From Polyodon spathula (Eukaryota; Chordata; Actinopteri; Acipenseriformes; Polyodontidae): DNA of 64,000 nt. Below are positions 10,576 through 23,115 of the stretch, in pieces. Position 1 is the first letter of the stretch; every line of letters starts with the position of its first letter. The notes under the pieces are model-generated. The model was not told where the DNA came from and ran no database searches. It saw only the letters and a program-made list of their open reading frames with translations. The DNA is taken from contig NC_054538.1 in the NCBI RefSeq assembly GCF_017654505.1, forward strand, positions 59,496,684 to 59,560,683, given 5' to 3'. Position numbers and translations under genes: made by a program.

Positions 10576-13150
10576 CTCTCTCTCTAATTTGAATGCCTAC
10601 TCTCTTTTCAGTTAGTTAAAATTAGATAAGACCTGAGTATAAATGGTCCATCACCCATTTATTTTATTATTTTGTGCTGAAGCAGATGAAGTCAGAAGGG
10701 TTGAACAATACCATAAGGATGCCATTACCATGAAGAAACCTAAGCTTAACCATAAGCAGACCACACAATTGCAAGCAATGGCAATACAATTGCTTTTTAT
10801 CAGAACACAGTGTGCAATGCACAGTGCTCCAGAAACATTACAGAACAACTAGTACCAATCAGGTACTGCTGTAGAAAGGATTTTCAGTGTATACACATTG
10901 AGTATGCCCCATTAAAATCATGACAATCATGGAGTACTGTACTTTCACAAATGAGGATGGCTGATTAGTTGACAGGCCGCCAAAGGAGTTAGGTGGATTG
11001 TCTACAGCTAGCATTCCGTTTACTCCATTAACATTCTGTTTATACAACAAGTGCAATGTATGGAAGGGAAAGTATGTTTGAATCTACATTAAACAGCTGC
11101 ATTCAGAGAAATGCTTTCCTTAGATCAAGCGCTGCATAGCAGTGGAGCATAATTTGAATAAATGCATGCAAGATGGATTCTAAAATGACATCCGGTTAAA
11201 AATATTTACTCTATAAACTAATCCGTGATAGTTATTCAGTGGTAGAACTCTCAACATTTATATTTTATACCATTGTACCAAGTTCATGTCTTGTGCCGTT
11301 TAGGCTAGTTCTAGTCACTTAAAAGTGCAAAATGATTTCTCCTATAAGAGACATCATCCAAAGCATATTAATGCAGATTTTTGTATTACATGAGAGTATC
11401 TGTTATTTACGTAATGCTAATATTGTACTCAGCTTTCGCCAAAATAAAATGAGATAGTGGTGGGGATCAACCAAGATGGAGCTTTGCTGTAATATATAAG
11501 CCTTCAGTGAGCGCTTTTCCAATGCCAGGTAATGTGGATTTCCAATTGGCCAGGTGTTGTTCCATGAAGTGTAATGCTGGCTCCAGGGATCAACCAAAGT
11601 GTGGCTTCCTTAGTGCCACAGCATGGCAATCGTCTGGAATGGTCTGGGTGGGACACTTCGTAGGGGTCATCAGATGGGCACCTCCCATCTTCGGTGTGTT
11701 TTGTCGACTAGCCCACAACACCTCAGGTAGGCTCGACAGTGATGCTGGCATCCTAGCAACACCCTGCCCCTCCCTACCCAGCCCAGTTTACTTACCTAAG
11801 CCATCCATTCCTTTTCATTGATGGTTGCTGAATAGAGGAATGCCATTCTCTTACTGGTGGTGAGCTGTTGATCTTATTAAGCTGTTTTTCCAGAGCTAAT
11901 GCCAAGCATTGCAGTACCTGGTCGTGATGTCAAGTTAAACGACACTGGCTCATCCTGTAAGCACTAATTGAAAAAACCAAGAACTATAATAAAATAAACA
12001 TTTCAAAAGAAACTAATGTGTAACAGGTACATTTACATACAAAACTGTAAAAATGTCACTCAGTGTAGCACTGAATCCAGGTTGAACTGCTGCAGCCTGC
12101 TGCTTTGCAGTTTTCTGATCAAAATGTTTCTGCTGAAGCGATGTGGCTAGCTTCAAGATGAAATCTCTCCTACTGATATTGTTATATTCAAAATAAAAGA
12201 TATTGTAGGTTTTATTCAAAATAAAAACATGTATTGTAAAAGGCAGTTAAAATTACTTCTATGGCAGTTCTAGTTGGGTGGGATTATAACTTCCTTATTT
12301 TCGTGGTCCTGCCTTATAAGCACCGTCAGGGTATTTAATGCACGTATTTAGAAAAAGTCATAAACGGGAAAAACACATAACTTTCAGGCACACAGAGTAA
12401 TTTCAATTTGAAAACCTCAAACCGTTAAAATGACTGCTGTGGCCGTTCTCGTGTTAACTAAATCTAGGAATGTTATAAGGAGAGCCGCCTTGTCCTTTTT
12501 TCAAGACTGAATCTTATTACAAATCATCTTTATGCTCAGGAACTACAAATAAAGACTAAAAGAAATGTATTGTGTGTTCTATGTACGAGATTAAATCTGT
12601 GCACACAATAAGAAGTAATGGAATTTTGACAACTCACATCTGCTGATTGGTTGACATCTTGTATGTGATTTATAGTTGCTTTGACATGTCAGACTAGGTT
12701 GTTCCTTTGCATTGAAACAGTGCAGTACCACTGCGCTGCCATTGAATATATTTTTTAAAGGGTTTTGGACAGTGGCCATCTTCAAATTACCTCTGAATAG
12801 TGAAATAATAACCACAGTTATAGACTCAGGTCACACCTGGAATGCTGATGGATTCATCTTACTTCACTAACAAGCTTGTTTTTCACATCTGAAGACTACA
12901 ATTCCATCCTTAGAGTGGCAGTGGCTAGGCTAACATAATCATTTTAATTTCACATTGCTTCTCTCTTTTAATCTTTCCTTCCAACATAGCACCTGCTGCC
13001 AGAAGTATACATTTTTTAATCATCTTTGAATTAGCAGAGATTTTCCTGTTTCTAGCCAATATCTAGGACAGATATATTGAATCTGCTATTTCACCCTGAT
13101 AGTGATCAGTAAATTTCTATATAAATAACTAATTGGATCTCCAATACTGG
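9676..13150. other. Intron-like region, mostly featureless
   Basis: No exon or clear element is supported. Near 11450-11850 the sequence becomes GC-richer and has the look of an old dispersed repeat (CTGGCTCCAGGGATCAACC and neighbouring text), but I cannot assign it. The open frame at 11507-11821 there has no recognisable domain. The rest is AT-rich with scattered stops. Confidence 0.35.
10531..10586. repeat. (TC)n microsatellite
   Basis: A run of CT dinucleotides with a single GC interruption near its right end. Confidence 0.95.
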
Positions 13151-13890
13151 CACTACATTGAGGCAATTTTATCAGTACATAAACCTTGATGATATTTACC
13201 CAGCAGCCTCAAAGATTGGCACAGCTGCTGCACCTGCTGCCAGGGGTGGTGTTCAGAACCGTCCCGTGGGGCTACAATATGTTCCTTCGCCCGGCGCAGA
13301 GGCAGACACCTCAGGCCAAGTGTGAACAGGACGGCTTTAGTGGTGACGTCAGACCAGAAACACACTCCACAACAAGGACTAGCAGATGAAAACTGAGATG
13401 CTATGGCAGTCAGTATATTTATTAAATAATAAATAAACAAAAGATTTAAACAAAACACAAAACACTGAAAATAAAGGGTGCGTTGGCCAAACAAACGGAC
13501 AGACAGACAAACAGTGGATGAGCACTAAACAAGCACTGTGCTGGTGTTTCCAGCACGTTGTAGCAATTGCTTATATACTTTTATACTGTTTTTACCTCCT
13601 CTCCACACCCGTTCTCCACTCACCGAACACAAAACCCAGAGTGAATGAAAACATGCTGCTTTTATGCAGCTGAACCGAGACTTGATTGCTAATTAATCAT
13701 TCAATTTGAGTCTCGGTACAACTGCACGTGAATTAATAAAAGTGCAATTCCCCGTGCTCACATACAAATATACATTTTAAACACTCACGCTCTAACCCAT
13801 ATTTATATCCCGTGTATTTTATAGATAAACACCAATATTAACACACTACATACAACATAAAACACTAAACATAAAGGGGCGGGACACTCC
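13150..13890 (-). mobile_element. LTR retroelement remnant, minus strand
   Basis: Read on the minus strand, the segment 13890-13330 resembles the LTR at 23120-23815: a T-rich middle with AATAAA-like signals, then the U5-like block CTGGTCTGACGTCACC and an end in CACA near 13330. Downstream on the minus strand (13330-13150) an open frame (…EHIVAPRDGSEHHPWQQVQQ…) might be a decayed gag start. Boundaries are approximate. It lies directly left of a DIRS element. Confidence 0.5.
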
Positions 13891-15379
13891 GCACACCAAG
13901 TTATAAACTGTGCAGCAGCCCTGGGAGGGTTGCTGCCACAGGCCCAGGGCCCCTTTTCAGGGAGTCATCTGGAGTATCGCACCACGGACATCTGGTTCAT
14001 ACCAGCTACTCACTGCAGTTCAAGCACGGTTTCCTCCCTTTCGGTCCGTGACTTTAACTTCAGGTCACCGTGATAGCGTCTCAGGAGGTAGCAGCTTTGC
14101 TGCAAAAAATGAGCTATTCACATGTTAGACCCCTCCAGTTGGAGGAAGGGTTCTACTCCAGGTATTTCCTAGTGCACAAACAGGATAGTGGCCTCAGACC
14201 GATCTTTGACCTCAAACAAGTCGACCTGTATCTGAGCCGAAGAAGGTTAAAAATGTTGACAATGCAATAGTTGTTGCAGTCAGTCAGGCCAGGCATCTGG
14301 TTTACCGCAGTGGGCCTAAAGAACGCGTATTTCCACATCCCCATAAAACCAGCACAAAGGAAGTACCTGCAGTTCGCCTTTCAGGGAACCTCTTACAAAA
14401 AGCCTGCTCTCACCTTCCCAGACATCCTCCTATTTTGGCATGCGCCTGGACTCCGGATCCATGCTATACACTATGTCGGACAGCATAGTGCAGAGAATAG
14501 CCGCGGTCTTTCAGCTCAAAGAACGGTCATGGTAGAATTTTTTACACAAATTTCAAGGAAGACATGTGCTTATATGCACAGACAACACATCAACCTACAT
14601 CAATCACAGTCCAGTCCAGCCCAGTATCATCGCGTGGCCTGCAAGCTTTTTCTATTGGTGCATGAGAACCTGTTACTGTGGGTAGTTCATCTGCTCAGGG
14701 TGACAAACTGGGCAACAGACCTCCTCAAGGGGAGTCCCCAGCAACTCAGAGTGGAGGCTTCACCCTGAGGTGGTAAGCCTCACCTGGGAGAAGTTCAGGA
14801 GAGCAGAGATAGACCTCTTTGCCTCCCTCGAATCCACCCACTGGTTTTCCATGATAGGTGGGGAACCGTTGAGAATAGATGCCTTGGCTCGCCCTGCTCC
14901 TGCTGTGTCTGGAGAAAATCAGGCAAGATCGTGCTCCTAGTAGCCCCATATTGGCCCAGGATGATCTGATTTTCAACCCTGATGTAGCTGCTGAGCGGTC
15001 AAATATGGAGACTGTCGGTGTGCCGCCACCTGCTCAGTAAGGCACGGAGAACCTTCTGGCATCCCAACCCATCAAGCCTGTAGCTCTGGGTCTGGCCCAT
15101 TTGAGCCATTTGGGAGTAACTCTCTTACAGGATGCCAGAGCAGCATCCACGCATTCCCAGTTTGGGTACAAGTGGGGCATCTTCCAGACATGGTGTCTGC
15201 CTTGTGGGTTCAACCCCACAATGTCCCATGGCAGTTATACTACAATTTTTGCAGGACATTTTTGCTCCCCAGGAGCTCACTTCCTGGCGGGGCAATTTTT
15301 GAAAGAGGTTTGATGGCTTTGTCTGCCTATAAAGGACGTCCCATGCTGGAGTAAATGTGGTGCTTAATGCATTGATGAA

Positions 15380-16015
15380 ACCTCTATTTTAACCCGTGCA
15401 TTCAGCTGAGATGAAATCGCTATCTTTTAAAGCGGATTCCTTGCTAGCTATCACATCCACAAACGGGTGAGTGAGATGCAGACATACTCTATCGCGAAAG
15501 CCTGCTTATATTTTACAGAGGCCAGGACAAAGGTTGCACTCTTTACCAATCCTGCCTTCTTGCCAAAGACTACCTCGGCTTTCCATGTCAACCAGTCTGT
15601 GTAACTGGAGGCTTTCCATCCACCTCCTTTCCGGTCTGACAGGAAGCGACAGCTCTATATGCTCTGCCCAGTCCAGGTCCTGGCATATTATGTTGACAGG
15701 ACAAAAAGTTGGAGGCAGTCTGAACAATGTTTTGTCTGCTATGGGGCAAAGTCCTGTGGTCAAGTCCTGTCTAAGCAGTGGCTGTCCAAGTGGATAGCAG
15801 ACACAGTCAAGACTGCTTATGAGCTGGCCAACTTGCCCCCTCCAGAAAAGCTCACTGCCCATTCCACCAGGGGCATGGCAATTTCATGGGATTTATAACA
15901 GGAAAAGGACATGTCAAGGACATATGGAATGTAGTGGTGTGGGCTAATCCCCATACCTTTGCTAGGTTCTACAGGCTAAATATGGATCCCCAAAACCCTG
16001 GTTTTGGAACTAGAG
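15380..16015 (+). pseudogene. DIRS tyrosine recombinase, broken
   Basis: In the frame of 15659-15898 the sequence reads LCPVQVLAYYVDRTKSWRQS and QCFVCYGAKSCGQVLSKQWL, then LTAHSTRGMAISW, which holds the H-x-x-R motif. After a frame change it continues as VKDIWNVVVWANPHTFARFY, whose last Tyr is the expected nucleophile. These are the hallmarks of the DIRS recombinase that integrates the element as a circle. The upstream part (about 15380-15650) is in a different frame. Catalytic residues are present but the frame is interrupted. Confidence 0.8.
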
Positions 16016-16208
16016 TGTTAAGGGTGGCTTCTCAGTCGACCCTTACAACACACTCAGAGCTGAAATTCTTTCAATTTTTCACCCTAGCTACTTGTTACTG
16101 GGATATTGACAGGTGACACACAAGGCAACCTCTCGGCTTAGCCTAGTAGCATTTTGGTCGTTTTGCAATAATGGCTTTGCGACAGCTTGGTTATACTCAT
16201 CCATTCAG

Positions 16209-16294
16209 TAATGGTTACATTTCGTACTTAAAAGGGAACATTAGTTTATTATCATAACCCTGATCCCTTGAAATAGAAATGTAACCATTAACCT
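16209..16294. repeat. Terminal inverted pair of the DIRS right end
   Basis: TAATGGTTACATTTC at the left is matched by GAAATGTAACCATTA at the right, giving a 15-bp stem around a loop of about 56 bases. The same motif recurs at the DIRS fragment starting at 41838, consistent with the inverted terminal or complementary regions of this class. Confidence 0.7.
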
Positions 16295-16541
16295 ACAAGG
16301 TTTCTGTGTCCATGATTCGCAGCAGGCTTGAATGAAAAATTATGCTGAGATTTGTGAGCGCAGTCCTTTTGATCCCTCGAGGGCAGGGTCGCAACTGCGT
16401 CACAGGCTCAGAGCAGCTTTGGTGTACAATATTGAGGATTCAGGTCTTTAGGCGGTAAAAACCCATTAATGGTTAGATTTCTATTACAGGGAGCCAGGGT
16501 TATGATAATAACCTAACATTTTGTTTAAGATAAATTCATTA

Positions 16542-16687
16542 AGCGATAGTGCCCATCGATGATGGCTCTACCGTGTGATAGTTGACCATGACGGGAGTTA
16601 TGCAGCCCGATCCAAAGGTGAGGGCACTAACGAAAGTCAAGGTCAACTATCACATGGTAGAGCCATCATCGAGTGGGCAATATCGCT
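16542..16687. mobile_element. Foldback (hairpin) non-autonomous element
   Basis: Two arms of about 46 bp (16542-16587 and 16641-16687) are reverse complements with only a few differences. They begin with AGCGATAGTGCCCATCGATG and end with GGGCAATATCGCT, enclosing a 53-base loop. No coding potential. The shape fits a miniature foldback transposon. The superfamily is unknown. It lies just beyond the DIRS right end. Confidence 0.7.
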
Positions 16688-16689
16688 AT

Positions 16690-17468
16690 TAGAAAACTAA
16701 TTTTACTATTGTTTTTTTACACAAAAAAAGAACACCTTAAAACCTAGATTTACCCTGAAATTGTACTGATTAATCGGGTACCTTTCCGCTGAGTAAAAAT
16801 AAGTTGTAACAATAAAGAACAAGGATGACATACATATAAAGAGAAAAAAAACAATTACTTATTTTAGTAAATCAATTTTTATTGTTTTTTAACTTGTTAA
16901 CCTGAGGAATGAATGGAGCAATTACTGAACAGTTCGTGTACGATGGGGTCTGAACTACCAATACAATCTCTCATTAAATACCACTCTAAAATGCCTTCTA
17001 ACTCACAATGTTTCTACCTTCAGCCAGCCTTTCTCTCCTGAATTTATATGAATGGAGCAATATTACTGAACCATATCTCTCTGTTGTTGTTGAAAGATGC
17101 TGTGTCGTGCTCCAGTCGCGCTGACACTCTGTGACTGGTTGTCGGCAGTTGCAGGTACAGTATTGATTGGCTGGCTTTGGTGAATAATAAAATTAATTTG
17201 GATCAGTTGTGTCTTTGTTTAGTATTTTAAATTTGATTTAATTTAAGTTGGTGCTGAGATGTTCCAGTGGGCATTTACCGTTTATTAGAGCCTGCTAGAA
17301 CTGGAAGCTCATTGGCTGACAGTACTGAATGTTTCTAATGTTTATTAAAGGTATGTTGCCTACAAATGTGTCAAAGTATAAGCTATGGTGTAGAAACCAG
17401 TCATAAGACAGCTAAATAAGAAGTTAATCCTATGCTAAATATCTTGACAGTATTTTCTCTCTTTTAAG
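16690..17468. other. Intron-like spacer
   Basis: AT-rich sequence without genes or recognised repeats. It ends with the polypyrimidine acceptor TTTTCTCTCTTTTAAG in front of the next candidate exon. Confidence 0.4.
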
Positions 17469-17534
17469 ATGTGAACACCAAGCAAGAGAAGCCGACCAAG
17501 GGTCAGAACCATGGGGATGATCCAATGGAGAATC
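17469..17534 (+). CDS. Candidate host mini-exon 4, with alternative stop-bearing end
   Basis: A strong pyrimidine tract and AAG acceptor precede a phase-1 frame reading D-VNTKQEKPTKGQNHG and ending DDPMEN. The GT after 17534 (AATC|GTGCAG) would keep phase 1-1 but is a weak donor. A better donor lies after 17547 (GAGG|GTATGG); using it includes an in-frame TGA at 17543-17545, which would make this a poison exon or alternative C-terminus. The PMEN ending parallels the other candidates. Confidence 0.48.
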
Positions 17535-17547
17535 GTGCAGACTGAGG

Positions 17548-18060
17548 GTATGGAAACATTTAAAATCACTTTCTGTGGACAGTGGAGTTTTTTTTAGTTT
17601 GCACAAACATTTAAAAATATATTTCTGTTCTAGTTAATAAATGCACTGACAGACTTGTTCACACAAGAGCAAAGAGACTGAATTAGCACTATGTAGCTAA
17701 TTAAGAATAACCCCCTTTGGGACTGAATAGGGGAACGGGTTTGTCCCCTGATAACTCAGCAGTGCTTTAATTAAGTGGCAACGAGTACATAATAAGTATA
17801 ATGTCACCACTCATCACCTTTATATTTATAATTGTGTGCAAATGACATGGTAATTATATTACAGTTTGAATATAGTAACCTACTGCATGTTACCCTCATA
17901 ACAGTTATATATTCCTATATAATAACAATAACTAATTAATATAATAGTATAATTAAAGTGGCAGGAGATATGCCCATTCGCAACAGTAGCATTGTTAAAC
18001 CACCAAAGCCTCTTGATCTAAACGGCACTGAACAGCATCTTCCCTGGAAGAAGGGTGCCA
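17548..18060. other. AT-rich spacer
   Basis: No gene is seen. The stretch may include the undetermined left portion of the hAT-like element whose terminus is at 18218. Confidence 0.3.
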
Positions 18061-18218
18061 AGTTTAAACATGTATATTCTCTAAAAAATCCCTTGCTCTA
18101 AATTACTTAATTGTACTAATTATTAGCAATTATTGGTCTAATTAAGTAATTTAGTGCACAGTTGGAACAAAAGCCAGGAGGGACATCGGCCCTCCAGGAT
18201 CGGAATTGCCCACCCCTG
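18061..18218 (-). mobile_element. hAT-like non-autonomous element, terminal part
   Basis: The right edge, TTGCCCACCCCTG, is the reverse complement of CAGGGGTGGGCAA, a terminal sequence common in fish repeats and similar to hAT-type ends. Inside it lies the characteristic GGCCCTCCAGGATCGGAATT and an AATTACTTAATT-rich segment. The other terminus was not located, so only this end is annotated. Confidence 0.5.
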
Positions 18219-18262
18219 TGTTCAAGGTCCTGTAAGTATCAGGCTGTAATTTATTTCAGTAT

Positions 18263-18323
18263 GTTATTTACCTTGGATGTAACTTGACGAAAGAAATTGT
18301 TATTTACCTTGGATGTAACTTGA
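18263..18323. repeat. Short local duplication, 25-bp units
   Basis: GTTATTTACCTTGGATGTAA plus CTTGA occurs at 18263-18287 and again at 18299-18323, period 36. It is probably replication slippage. Confidence 0.8.
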
Positions 18324-20314
18324 ACAGTGTATTTTAGCTACTCTTTTAACAATGTAGAGTTTGATCGCACAATGTATACATTTTACTAGTAGTCTGACTG
18401 CATTGACTGCAACTTTCTGATTTCAAAATCACTAATTCTGTCAAACAGTAGGCCTATGCACGAATTGTCTGAAACTATTTAGCAACAATCAGAGGAAGGC
18501 ACATGGATCTTAGTGACTTCACAACTTCACAACATGTCCTAAACGTTCCTCAACACGTGGCTACATTCACCAGTGTGTCCATTGAGAGTCTCCTGGGTGC
18601 TCCTAGAACAGCAGCATTTGCAAAAAAGCACAACTCAGTTCACAAGTGGCTCGCGATGGATCGAACGAAACGTACTGTACTGTGAAAAGCAACAGACATG
18701 TACCCCAATCATGGAAACCTCAAGATCTGAAGCACTCAGACTGCGGTATGCTAATGACCGCCCTTCAGAAAAAGAGCCATGAGGAGTCTTTTAAAATGCA
18801 GCTATTGCTGGAATAGTTTGTAAGCTGAACAAATAATTGCCGGGTTAGCAGAAACTATAGAAAAGTATACAGAAAACAAGTAATTGGATAACAAATCATA
18901 AAATTATAGTGCCTTATTACAGTGTAAAATTCTGAAGTACTGAATATGTGGGCAATTGAAGTTCATTCATAGCTTAAACACTCATTCATGTAATAAGTAA
19001 AACTAACATTACACACATAAAATCTGACTTGCTAGAAGTTTTCTTTGCTGAGTTTATGAAAGACTGATGAAAATAAGGTAGATTGCATATCTCTTTTTAC
19101 ATTTTGCAAAAAAAATTAATCGAAAACTGGTTAATCGAAATGACTATTTAAACACATATGCATACAATAGTGCTTTGCAATACAAACAATAATTAACTTT
19201 TATGTACAACAACATTGTACATTAAACTTTGAACCATAAATCTATGGCTATATTTGTTTTGTTTTCAATAAAATATAAGATAATGTGAGTGGAGAATTAA
19301 TGATTTTTTTCGTTTTTTGATTTAGTTTTTGAGGCATAAAATCAAATAACTAACAGTAGCACATTCAAATCTCCCAGTTTATATGGAATAACTTGCTTGA
19401 ACATTGGATAAGTCGTTACCGACTGGGGTTAAAAAACATGTATTGAAGGAATATAAAAACAAAAATACAAAAATGCGATAACTTATTCATGACAGTATAC
19501 GTCTTTCTGTACTTTTTTTAAAGTAGGTTCATTTTAAACATGTTGAAACTACAAACAAAATATTTGTACCGCTACGTTAACTAATACTGAAATTACCTTG
19601 CTTATTACATAATCGTATATATTAAAGGACGGTGCTTTTGTTTGTGAACGTAAAAAAAATGTAATTTAAATGGAATTTATTCACAAACATCCATACAAAC
19701 ATAATTTAAGAATAATTAAAAAATAATGAAATAAGATAAAATGTAGTTTTTATTGCATAATACCTACAAATAAATCCGCCATAGCAAATCGAGTGTATTC
19801 GTACAACTGCAGACAAACAACCCTGACCAGGCTACAGATTTGGCCCCTACATACTACGAAATATTTTATGAACATAGCTTTATGTCATTCAAAAATACAC
19901 ATGATACTTGAAATCTATATATACCTTTAACTATTAAGATTTTTTTAAATCTTGATTACCTTAAACAATATGTACATAAACACTAATATAACTAATATAT
20001 ACACGACGATTGATGTTAATTGCTCAGAAAATGGCGGAGACGAAAATGTAAGAACACTTATTTTGCTAAATGTCGCCATCTACAAGTGGCTTATAGGTTC
20101 AAACTTTTTTGATGGGACATTGAACATGTGACTTTTATACCTCAGAAAACAAGATGCCATATCTGTCCCTTAAACTGATAAAATTAAGAAGTTTCTTTAG
20201 TTCCACTCAAATGCTAGATTAAATTATTGAGTAGAAAGCATCAAAGAACACAAACATGCTTTCTACCTCTGTTGGGATTTTTTCTTCTTCTTCAAGTGTT
20301 TGCTTTGTTAACAG
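18324..20314. other. Intron-like region without a recognised element
   Basis: The open frame at 18503-18685 (including TAAFAKKHNSVHKWLAMD) lies in a GC-richer patch that may be a decayed transposon piece, but no family motif is visible. The rest is AT-rich. The 3' end (20276-20314) is a long pyrimidine tract ending in ACAG. Confidence 0.35.
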
Positions 20315-20376
20315 AAACCAAGACCAGTTTAGATAAGGATGAAGTCGGATGTCAATTAACAGAGATGGAAACTGAG
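20315..20376 (+). CDS. Candidate host mini-exon 5 (weaker)
   Basis: A good polypyrimidine tract (TTTTTTCTTCTTCTTC) and acceptor AACAG precede a phase-1 frame starting E-TKTSLDKDEVG and ending in LTEMETE, again an E-M-E ending. The donor GAG|GTAGCA leaves phase 0, which breaks the phase-1 rule of the array. It may be a decayed member or a chance match. Confidence 0.3.
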
Positions 20377-20540
20377 GTAGCAGTCTGTCAGAATTAGGGT
20401 AAGGGCCAACAAAGATCATCCAGCAGATGCCAGGCAGCTATATCAGCATGAATCTAAAAATACACAGACCTTCAGTGCTGTGATACATTAACCGAGGGAA
20501 ACATTTACTCTGTCATGCGACTTTACTTAACTTATAGTCA

Positions 20541-20586
<46 letters not shown>

Positions 20587-22040
20587 GAATTATATATATA
20601 ATATATATATATATATATACTTTGAGAAGGTCAAACTCAAGCCTACTTTTTATTGTTATTTTAATATTTTTTCAAAGCTCTATGTTATACCTCTTGCAAC
20701 AACAGCAATGGAACTGTGATCTCAAGAAAGGAAACTCCTTTCCTACTGTATATCTAACAGAATGAGCTGTATTTATTATTAATTGTCGTTGTTTTGCTGG
20801 GTTTGCGATATGGCACCACACATGATTTTACTGTGCATTCATTAAAAAAAATAGGCAATTCATGTTTTTGAGAATGGGTTTGAATGCATCTATAATTCCT
20901 CATGGGAATGTGGCCTTATTATTCTAATTAGTATTGAATTCCGATCTTGTTGTTGGTAACACACCTTGATAAACGTTAATTTGCGTTTTCATTGGTCAAA
21001 TAGAAGATGGATGAAAACAATCCTTCAGATAGTGATAAGAAAAATAAAAGCTGCCACAGAAAACCTTAAGATCAAATGAAAATGGTGTTTTGATAGAGGA
21101 GGCAATTAAACATTGTTCATTTTGAATTGGATCAAAAGTGGTATCGCCTTTAAGAAGAAAAACAATACAGGAATCAATAAGAAACAAACTCTGTGCTTTA
21201 GGGTATACCATTTTAGGGTTACCGATGTACAGAAGTGTTGGCAAGACTCGAGAGGTTCTGTAAAAAAATGTTAATATTTATCAATTTTGTTGTTTTGTTT
21301 ATTTATTTATTTAAGTAGACTATAATGGGGTTTCCATGCGGGTCAATTTACATGTGAAATGGTGTTTTGCGTTTGGAAGAATTACTCGGCTAAATCAGAT
21401 TTGTGGCTAAAAAAAATGACCAAGAGAGGAATAGGGTGAATCTCATTTACTCATGTAAATGATGAAACAAACGGGAAAATCCACATCCAGTTTCACATGA
21501 AACCTGCATTTCACATGTAAATGTTAATGAGCGTGTTTATTCTTAACTATAAATATTCCAAGGGAGCAGGTCAGTTGTTACTGTTGATTCCAAGATGACA
21601 GAAAGTAGTGGCTGATGGGCAATTTTATGATTAGCAGTGCTGTAGTTCACCTTAATCATAATGCAGGAGGCTTTTTTTATTATTAGTTTTTGCTGTGTCT
21701 GGTCTGTCATGTTGTATATATCTTGTGGGTTTACAATTCTGTATACAACCACATAACATGAACTGCGTTATGCCCTTGTTATAGTATTAATGCAGCTGTT
21801 TAAGAATAAATGTCTAACTGAATTAATTCCCGTCCATAGACAACACGTGTCTGCCCTCCATGTTAATAAATATAACTGGTGAACTGGATGTCATGAGCCA
21901 GCTCGATTGCCCAAAACAGCTCAACAACATGCCTTCTCAGAACTAACCAAATAAAATTATAAATTAACGTATTGACTGTGTTTTATTTGTTTGCATCAGA
22001 AATATTTAACACAACATTAAATCCAATACAACCTAAAAGA
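20377..22040. other. AT-rich spacer with a long (TA)n tract
   Basis: A TA microsatellite with imperfections spans about 20544-20618. No exon or recognised mobile element is seen in the rest. Confidence 0.4.
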
Positions 22041-22044
22041 AAGT

Positions 22045-22440
22045 AGAGAATCTCTGACAGAATGAGACTCCCAGATCGCTGCTGTCCAGTTTGTTGCTAA
22101 TCGGGAGATGGTCACCTGTATAAATACCTGCAGCTCTCTGCACTCCCGGTGGGTGTACCGAGGAGACTAAGAGAGTAAGAGAAAATGAAATTAAAAATAT
22201 AAAGATAGGATCAGTGAAGGCAATTGCCAAGCCTGACCTATATGGGTTTCATTTTGTGTTTGTGATTTATTTTCGCTCTGTGGGCAGTGTTTATTTTTGT
22301 TCAAATATTTTATTTATTTTTGGTTGTGTTTGAAAATAAACGTCGCACAACTCGTCTCTTTTTCAACTGCAGTACTGCCTGTTTGTGTTTTCAGTTCCTC
22401 ACCCTAGCCTGACCTCACCACTCAGCCATTACCTACCACA
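22045..22440 (+). mobile_element. LTR fragment (3' part)
   Basis: The segment resembles the minus strand of the LTR at 23120-23815. Shared blocks are TTGTTGCTAATCGGGAGATG (TTGTTGCTGAATCAGGAAAT there), GGTCACCTG, a TATAAATA-like box near 22118, ACTGCAGTACT and GTGTTTTCAGTTCCT, ending in CACA at 22440. It seems 5'-truncated or diverged on the left. Confidence 0.6.
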
Positions 22441-23115
22441 GTGACTCAAATATATAAAAAGAATAACAATAATACAAATAAAATTACATTGTATTAATTA
22501 CTATTTGTTATTGTTATACAGATAGTTGCTGCACATGGTAGCCTATGTAAGCACCAATATTTATTTTAGCAAAGGTTCATTTACGCTTTAATTTCATTCA
22601 GTTTGGAGACAAGTTTAAAATCCTGTTCTGTTGGTTATGTTTATTGAGTTCCTCAAAAACTTGTTCCATCGCGCTTCACTGGCTTGCGACCATGCGACAA
22701 ATGTTGGATTTTTTTAACATAATCTCAGCCTGTACATTTTTTGGTTGTAGACACACAAGAAAAGGCCATATAACTTTTCAAAAAAGATGCAGCTCGTGTC
22801 AGTGCGGATAATGTCATTCTAACCATCAGAGACCACTGACTAACACCAAAAATGAGAAGGGGTTGTAGCATTCTGTGGCCCGTGGTCTGGACCACTCAGT
22901 GCTGTGACGTCACAGTGGTCCACTAGGACCACTCAGTCACAGTGGTCCGGACCACTCTGTCCACTCAGTCACAGTGGTCCGGACCATTCCAGCTGTCGCT
23001 GTTCTGTTCCAATTTCAGTTTCCTTTTCATTTTCTTTATTTGCAATTATGTTATTTTACAAATACATATGTTTTAGTAATACATGCCAGTGTTAAGGTTT
23101 ATAATAATAAGTACT

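Larger units (their letters stand above)
13905..16513 (+). mobile_element. Decayed DIRS-type (tyrosine recombinase) retroelement
   Basis: The order fits DIRS elements. A gag/RT N-terminal region lies about 13950-14130. RT remnants are PLQLEEG, DSGLRPIFDLKQVDLYLSRR, KMLTM (14070-14270) and KNAYFHIPIKPAQRKYLQFA (14300-14400). An RNase H-like remnant follows (14450-15000), then a tyrosine recombinase (about 15050-16015). The palm YMDD region is missing, so RT is deleted internally. The right end (about 16190-16513) has the fish DIRS-type terminal text around CAGGGTTATGATAATAACC plus an internal inverted pair. Many stops and frameshifts make it inactive. Confidence 0.82.

Noticed and set aside
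11507..11821. 104-codon open frame
   Set aside because: No domain, and the GC-richer patch looks like an old dispersed repeat. No splice or start evidence.
20996..21063. MDENNPSDSDKKNKS-type acidic text as another mini-exon
   Set aside because: The phase-1 reading after the TAG acceptor meets a stop within three codons, and no donor fits.
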